Source: Actinomycetes bacterium (lineage in GTDB: Bacteria > Actinomycetota > Acidimicrobiia > Acidimicrobiales > Acidimicrobiaceae). Taken from it: a stretch of DNA of 8,235 nt. The position numbers and the translations under genes are program-made. The stretch is from the NCBI GenBank assembly GCA_021823045.1, contig JAKAPB010000055.1, positions 1-8,235 of the forward strand. Reading direction: 5' to 3'. Positions 6,118 to 8,235 of the stretch are shown here, in pieces. Position 1 is the first letter of the stretch, and every line of letters begins with the position of its first letter. A model generated the notes under the pieces. That model was not told the DNA's origin. It did not search any database and saw only the letters and a program-made list of their open reading frames with translations.

Positions 6118-6489
6118 ATGCTGGCACTTGTAATTGATGACTCGAAGACAACTCGAATGATCTTGCGACGCATGCTCAAAGAGCTTGGATTTGAAGTCGA
6201 GGAGGCTGAAAACGGCCAGGAGGCGTTGGATCTTTTGGAGTCCGGTTTTGCTCCAAATATCGTGCTGGTGGATTGGAACATGCCGGTAATGGACGGGTAT
6301 CAGTTTGTGAAAGCGGTTCGAGCCAAGCCAAAGTTTAACAAGCTAGTGCTGATGATGGTGACGACGGAGACCGAGTTAGACAGGCTGACTGCCGCACTAG
6401 AGGTGGGCATCGACGAGTATGTGATGAAGCCCTTCACCAAGGAAGTGATCGAGGAAAAGCTCGAGATCTTGGGATTTGCGCGGAGCTGA
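6118..6489 (+). CDS. cheY: Single-domain chemotaxis response regulator CheY
   Basis: This is a stand-alone receiver domain of 123 residues, the usual CheY size. It is phosphorylated by CheA and binds the flagellar switch to change rotation. All active-site residues are visible. The acidic pair is D7-D8 in LVIDDSKTTR, the phospho-acceptor is D52 in VLVDWNMPVMDG, the switch Thr is T82 in MMVTTETE, the aromatic switch residue is Y101, and the conserved Lys is K104 in YVMKPFT. These match E. coli D12/D13, D57, T87, Y106 and K109. The start at 6118 is backed by AAAAGGAG. It lies next to cheR and close to the flagellar operon and csrA, which favours a motility role over a generic receiver. Confidence 0.95.
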   Translation: MLALVIDDSKTTRMILRRMLKELGFEVEEAENGQEALDLLESGFAPNIVLVDWNMPVMDGYQFVKAVRAKPKFNKLVLMMVTTETELDRLTAALEVGIDEYVMKPFTKEVIEEKLEILGFARS

Positions 6490-6491
6490 TA

Positions 6492-6812
6492 GTGTCATAC
6501 TCCCACATTTCTGTATTGCCGAGGCCGTCACCCGGTTTTCGCCCCTTTCGACTTTTGGGCTTACTCGTTGTTGAGGTGCTTCATTGGCAACGGAGCAAAC
6601 TCAAAGCAAAGCCAGACGCGCTACATTGTTTGGCCGCACTCGGTGACGTGCGACCGACCAGCGACCTCTTGGCCGTTGAAAAGGCCGTTTCAGCCGACAT
6701 CAGCTGGCTTGCAATTTGCTCGCAGGACCGAACGGAGACCGGCGGAGATGGTTCGTCTCCCCGAGCCTCAGTTTCGCAAGAGAAGTTTTTTGCTCCGAGG
6801 GTATCGCGATGA
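6492..6812 (+). CDS. Doubtful small ORF between cheY and cheR
   Basis: A 106-codon frame begins with GTG two bases after the cheY stop, and its TGA overlaps the cheR ATG as ATGA (6809-6812), the junction type used repeatedly in this window. The middle (about residues 45-80, with LAALGDVRPTSDLLAVEKAV) looks protein-like. Against it, there is no ribosome binding site before the GTG, the first 30 residues are Pro/Arg-rich, and I recognise no family. If it is not a gene, the 319 bases hold a long cheR leader with a hairpin GGAGA...TCTCC (6744-6760) and a direct repeat GGCCGTT (about 6670 and 6682). Confidence 0.25.
   Translation: MSYSHISVLPRPSPGFRPFRLLGLLVVEVLHWQRSKLKAKPDALHCLAALGDVRPTSDLLAVEKAVSADISWLAICSQDRTETGGDGSSPRASVSQEKFFAPRVSR
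6797..6801 (+). promoter_or_regulatory. Ribosome binding site deciding the cheR start
   Basis: GAGGG lies seven bases upstream of the ATG at 6809. It places the start at MSSLSETDF rather than at earlier in-frame codons, and this fits the usual CheR N-terminus. Confidence 0.55.
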
Positions 6813-7651
6813 GTTCGCTCTCCGAGACCGATTTTGCCTACTTTGCGAGGTTCCTGAAGGAGAAATCCGAGATCGTTTTGGCGCCGGAGAAGGAGTACCT
6901 AGTAGAGACTCGCCTTGCGCCGATTCAAAAGAAGCTCGGGCTTTCCTCCTTGGGAGAGATGATGAGCAAGCTGCGACTTGAGCCCTTCGGTGCCCTTCAC
7001 AACGAGGTCATCGAGGCAATGACGACTAATGAGACCTACTTCTTCCGAGATGTAAAGCCATTCGAAGCCTTAAGAAACGAGGTCATTCCCGATCTGATCA
7101 AGGAGAGGTCATCAACTCGCAGCCTCTCCATTTGGAGTGCAGCGTGCTCATCGGGTCAAGAGGCATATTCGATAAAGATGATACTAAAGGAGTCTTTCCC
7201 GCAGCTGGCGAGCTGGAAAACCAGTATTTTTTGCACCGATCTTTCCCAGGAAATGGTCAACCGCACTATCGAAGGTCGCTATAGCCAGCTAGAGGTCAAT
7301 AGGGGACTGCCGATCCAGATGCTTGTCAGATATTTTCAGAAGATTGGCAGTGATTGGCAGGTGAAGCCGGATTTGAAGGTCGGCGTTGAGGCAAAGGTGA
7401 TGAATCTTGCAAAGCCGTGGCCGCCACTTCCGCCAATGGATGTCGTGTTTTTGAGAAACGTCCTGATCTACTTTGATCTGGAAGCCAAGGCACAGATACT
7501 TGGGAGAGTCGCAAAAGTCCTTGCCCCAGATGGGATACTTTTTCTCGGTGGATCTGAAACAACGCTAAACATCTCTAACGAATACGAAAGAAAGGGAAAC
7601 TCGGAGACTTCCTACTACGTATTGAAGAAGGCAAAATCCCACACAGCATAG
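6809..7651 (+). CDS. cheR: Chemotaxis protein methyltransferase CheR
   Basis: CheR transfers methyl groups from S-adenosylmethionine to glutamates of chemoreceptors, setting adaptation opposite CheB. This 280-residue protein has the N-terminal helical domain (about 5-75), followed by the signature MTTNETYFFRDVKPFEAL (71-88). The SAM-binding motif I is WSAACSSGQEAYS (109-121), with the acidic strand end FCTDLS (141-146). The catalytic-domain motif is VVFLRNVLIYFD (212-223), followed by LAPDGILFLGGSET (238-251). Length matches the family. It ends in a Lys-rich tail without fused domains or TPR repeats, so it is the simple class. The chosen start has GAGGG upstream. No cheB, cheA, cheW or receptor gene is visible here. 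Confidence 0.97.
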   Translation: MSSLSETDFAYFARFLKEKSEIVLAPEKEYLVETRLAPIQKKLGLSSLGEMMSKLRLEPFGALHNEVIEAMTTNETYFFRDVKPFEALRNEVIPDLIKERSSTRSLSIWSAACSSGQEAYSIKMILKESFPQLASWKTSIFCTDLSQEMVNRTIEGRYSQLEVNRGLPIQMLVRYFQKIGSDWQVKPDLKVGVEAKVMNLAKPWPPLPPMDVVFLRNVLIYFDLEAKAQILGRVAKVLAPDGILFLGGSETTLNISNEYERKGNSETSYYVLKKAKSHTA

Positions 7652-7680
7652 TCAGTAGCTATCTCGTTTGAGATTTGGAG

Positions 7681-7704
7681 GCGATATCGATTGCGATATC
7701 GATT
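7681..7704. repeat. Perfect 12-bp tandem repeat that forms a hairpin
   Basis: GCGATATCGATT occurs twice head to tail. Within it, CGATATCG (7682-7689) pairs with its second copy (7694-7701) around a four-base loop ATTG. The 8-mer is itself a palindrome, so it could also be a pair of binding sites for a dimeric protein. No T tract follows, so it is not a classical terminator. Confidence 0.8.
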
Positions 7705-7706
7705 AA

Positions 7707-7805
7707 CTATCCGAGCAAGACAAGAACACGGTCCTCGCTGATGCCGTTCGGAGGTCCTCGTAAGTCGATCCACCACGAACGGGGTTTCCCTTCACCGCGA
7801 GTGTC
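7707..7805 (-). pseudogene. Possible C-terminal remnant of an unrecognised gene
   Basis: On the - strand, 32 sense codons lie between a TGA (7808-7806) and a TAG (7709-7707), with no start codon backed by a ribosome binding site. The translation has an orderly, protein-like pattern: GKPRSWWIDLRGPP, then SEDRVLVLLG just before the stop. I do not recognise the family. Neighbouring frames upstream do not clearly continue it, so it may be a leftover gene end or a chance open stretch. Confidence 0.2.
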
Positions 7806-8035
7806 TCACGGATTCCTGACGTGATGCCCGTGACTTCTGGACTTCTGTATCTTTAAACTTATTAATTTTTTGAGTATTGACTCCTTGCTCAGCTCTCGGG
7901 TGAAGCGAATGGCTACAATCTGGACTTGCTGGGTAGTGCGATATGGGGTGGCGGTTAGCGCGGCGTTTCGGCTCGCTTGGACTTAGTGGATCGGATGTCA
8001 GCGCTAGGGTGGATGATGCCACACCTGAGCAGAGT

Positions 8036-8041
8036 GGGAGG
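8036..8041 (+). promoter_or_regulatory. Ribosome binding site of the secreted-protein gene
   Basis: GGGAGG lies seven bases before the ATG at 8049. Upstream in-frame ATGs at 8013 and 8016 lack a properly spaced site and would add residues ahead of the signal peptide. Confidence 0.6.
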
Positions 8042-8048
8042 CTGGAAA

Positions 8049-8235
8049 ATGCTCCTTGGTCGTGGGTCTAAAGGGTATTTAGGTCGTTTTTCTCGGGTTT
8101 TAGTAGTGGTTCTTACGCTGTTATTGCCAGCCTTTGGGCTGGTTGTTGGCCAGGCGACCCAGGCAGCCGCTACGTCTTGTCTATCTGCCGGTACCACGGG
8201 CCTCACCGCTGCGGTGCTAGCCGCGCCAAATCAGA
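8049..8235 (+). CDS. Secreted protein, N-terminal fragment with signal peptide (3' end outside window)
   Basis: The 62 visible residues begin with a basic n-region (residues 1-16, containing R5, K8, R13 and R16). A hydrophobic core follows at about 17-34 (VLVVVLTLLLPAFGLVVG), then TQAAA, fitting signal peptidase I cleavage after A41. The mature part starts TSCLSAGTTGLTAAVLAAP and is cut by the window end. No lipobox is present, since C44 lies beyond the predicted cleavage site and has no preceding Leu-x-x pattern. Function cannot be told from this fragment. It is separated from cheR by about 400 bases and is probably an independent transcription unit. Confidence 0.6.
   Translation, partial: MLLGRGSKGYLGRFSRVLVVVLTLLLPAFGLVVGQATQAAATSCLSAGTTGLTAAVLAAPNQ

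Larger units (their letters stand above)
7652..8048. other. Intergenic region after cheR with small repeats, no confident gene
   Basis: This gap of about 400 bases holds several small structures. There is a hairpin ATCTC-GTTT-GAGAT (7661-7674), which could weakly end the cheR transcript. A 12-bp tandem repeat lies at 7681-7704. GGTCCTCG is repeated at 7730 and 7753. CCGTTCG (7744-7750) is inverted as CGAACGG (7776-7782). The 8-bp unit GACTTCTG is repeated in tandem at 7832-7847. A 32-codon open - strand stretch (7710-7805) may be a gene remnant. An AT-rich patch around 7849-7880 may belong to the promoter of the next gene, but no well-spaced -35/-10 pair is visible. Long - strand frames across the region have low-complexity, unconvincing products. 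Confidence 0.5.

Noticed and set aside
6716..6808. In-frame N-terminal extension of CheR by 31 residues
   Set aside because: The ATG at 6809 has GAGGG upstream and gives the normal family N-terminus; the extension is not similar to CheR.
6568..6981. + strand open frame overlapping the start of cheR
   Set aside because: Its second half is an alternative frame of cheR and is rich in Arg and Asp, as expected for a shadow frame.
7877..7919. TTGACT and TACAAT as a -35/-10 pair upstream of the secreted-protein gene
   Set aside because: The spacing is 31 bases, far from the 16-18 required, so they cannot form one promoter. TACAAT alone is weak evidence.
7792..8206. Two overlapping - strand open frames in the last intergenic region
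   Set aside because: They overlap each other and one runs antisense through the signal-peptide gene. Products are Arg/Pro/Ser-rich without recognisable domains or ribosome binding sites.
1..8235. tRNA, rRNA or CRISPR array
   Set aside because: No regularly spaced repeat-spacer pattern and no cloverleaf or rRNA-like sequence was seen on either strand.

Overview
The window carries a bacterial motility and chemotaxis locus next to the end of a conjugation (type IV secretion) gene block. Ten protein-coding genes or gene ends are well supported. The fliW/csrA pair, the G+C content (judged by eye as slightly above half), the frequent ATGA stop/start overlaps and a probable leaderless start suggest a flagellated Gram-positive-type bacterium. 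An actinobacterium, possibly an acidophilic member of the Acidimicrobiia, would fit, but that placement is inference and no rRNA or other marker gene is present to confirm it.

Region 1 (1-2033, + strand) holds the 3' end of a VirB4-type ATPase gene, cut by the window edge, and a VirD4/TraG-type coupling-protein gene, joined by an ATGA overlap. Region 2 (2082-5356, + strand) is the late flagellar operon flgN-flgK-flgL-fliW. It encodes the export chaperone, the two hook-filament junction proteins and the flagellin-binding assembly factor. The first three genes are joined by ATGA overlaps. A sigma-28-like promoter seems to sit directly in front of flgN.

Region 3 (5357-5767) holds csrA, the RNA-binding repressor that FliW antagonises in other bacteria. 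Here csrA is on the - strand and converges on fliW instead of following it. Between the two stop codons lies a 162-bp element (5373-5534) with perfect 16-bp terminal inverted repeats, an inner pair of inverted repeats and an exact 8-bp direct repeat AAAAAGAG touching both ends. This is the hallmark of a small non-autonomous transposable element (MITE) with a target-site duplication, and it is the most notable finding here. Removing it and one duplication copy leaves a 22-bp spacer that could have been a shared terminator.

Region 4 (5768-7651, + strand) has a 350-bp divergent regulatory stretch, cheY, a doubtful small ORF and cheR. CheY is the response regulator that acts on the flagellar switch and CheR is the chemoreceptor methyltransferase. 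Region 5 (7652-8235) is about 400 bp without a confident gene. It has a 12-bp tandem repeat forming a hairpin and a short - strand open frame that may be a gene remnant. It ends in the 5' part of a gene for a secreted protein, cut by the window edge.

Functionally, FlgN would deliver FlgK and FlgL to the export apparatus, FliW and CsrA would couple flagellin supply to translation, and CheY and CheR would steer rotation. The conjugation genes have no evident functional link to this and their adjacency is worth noting.
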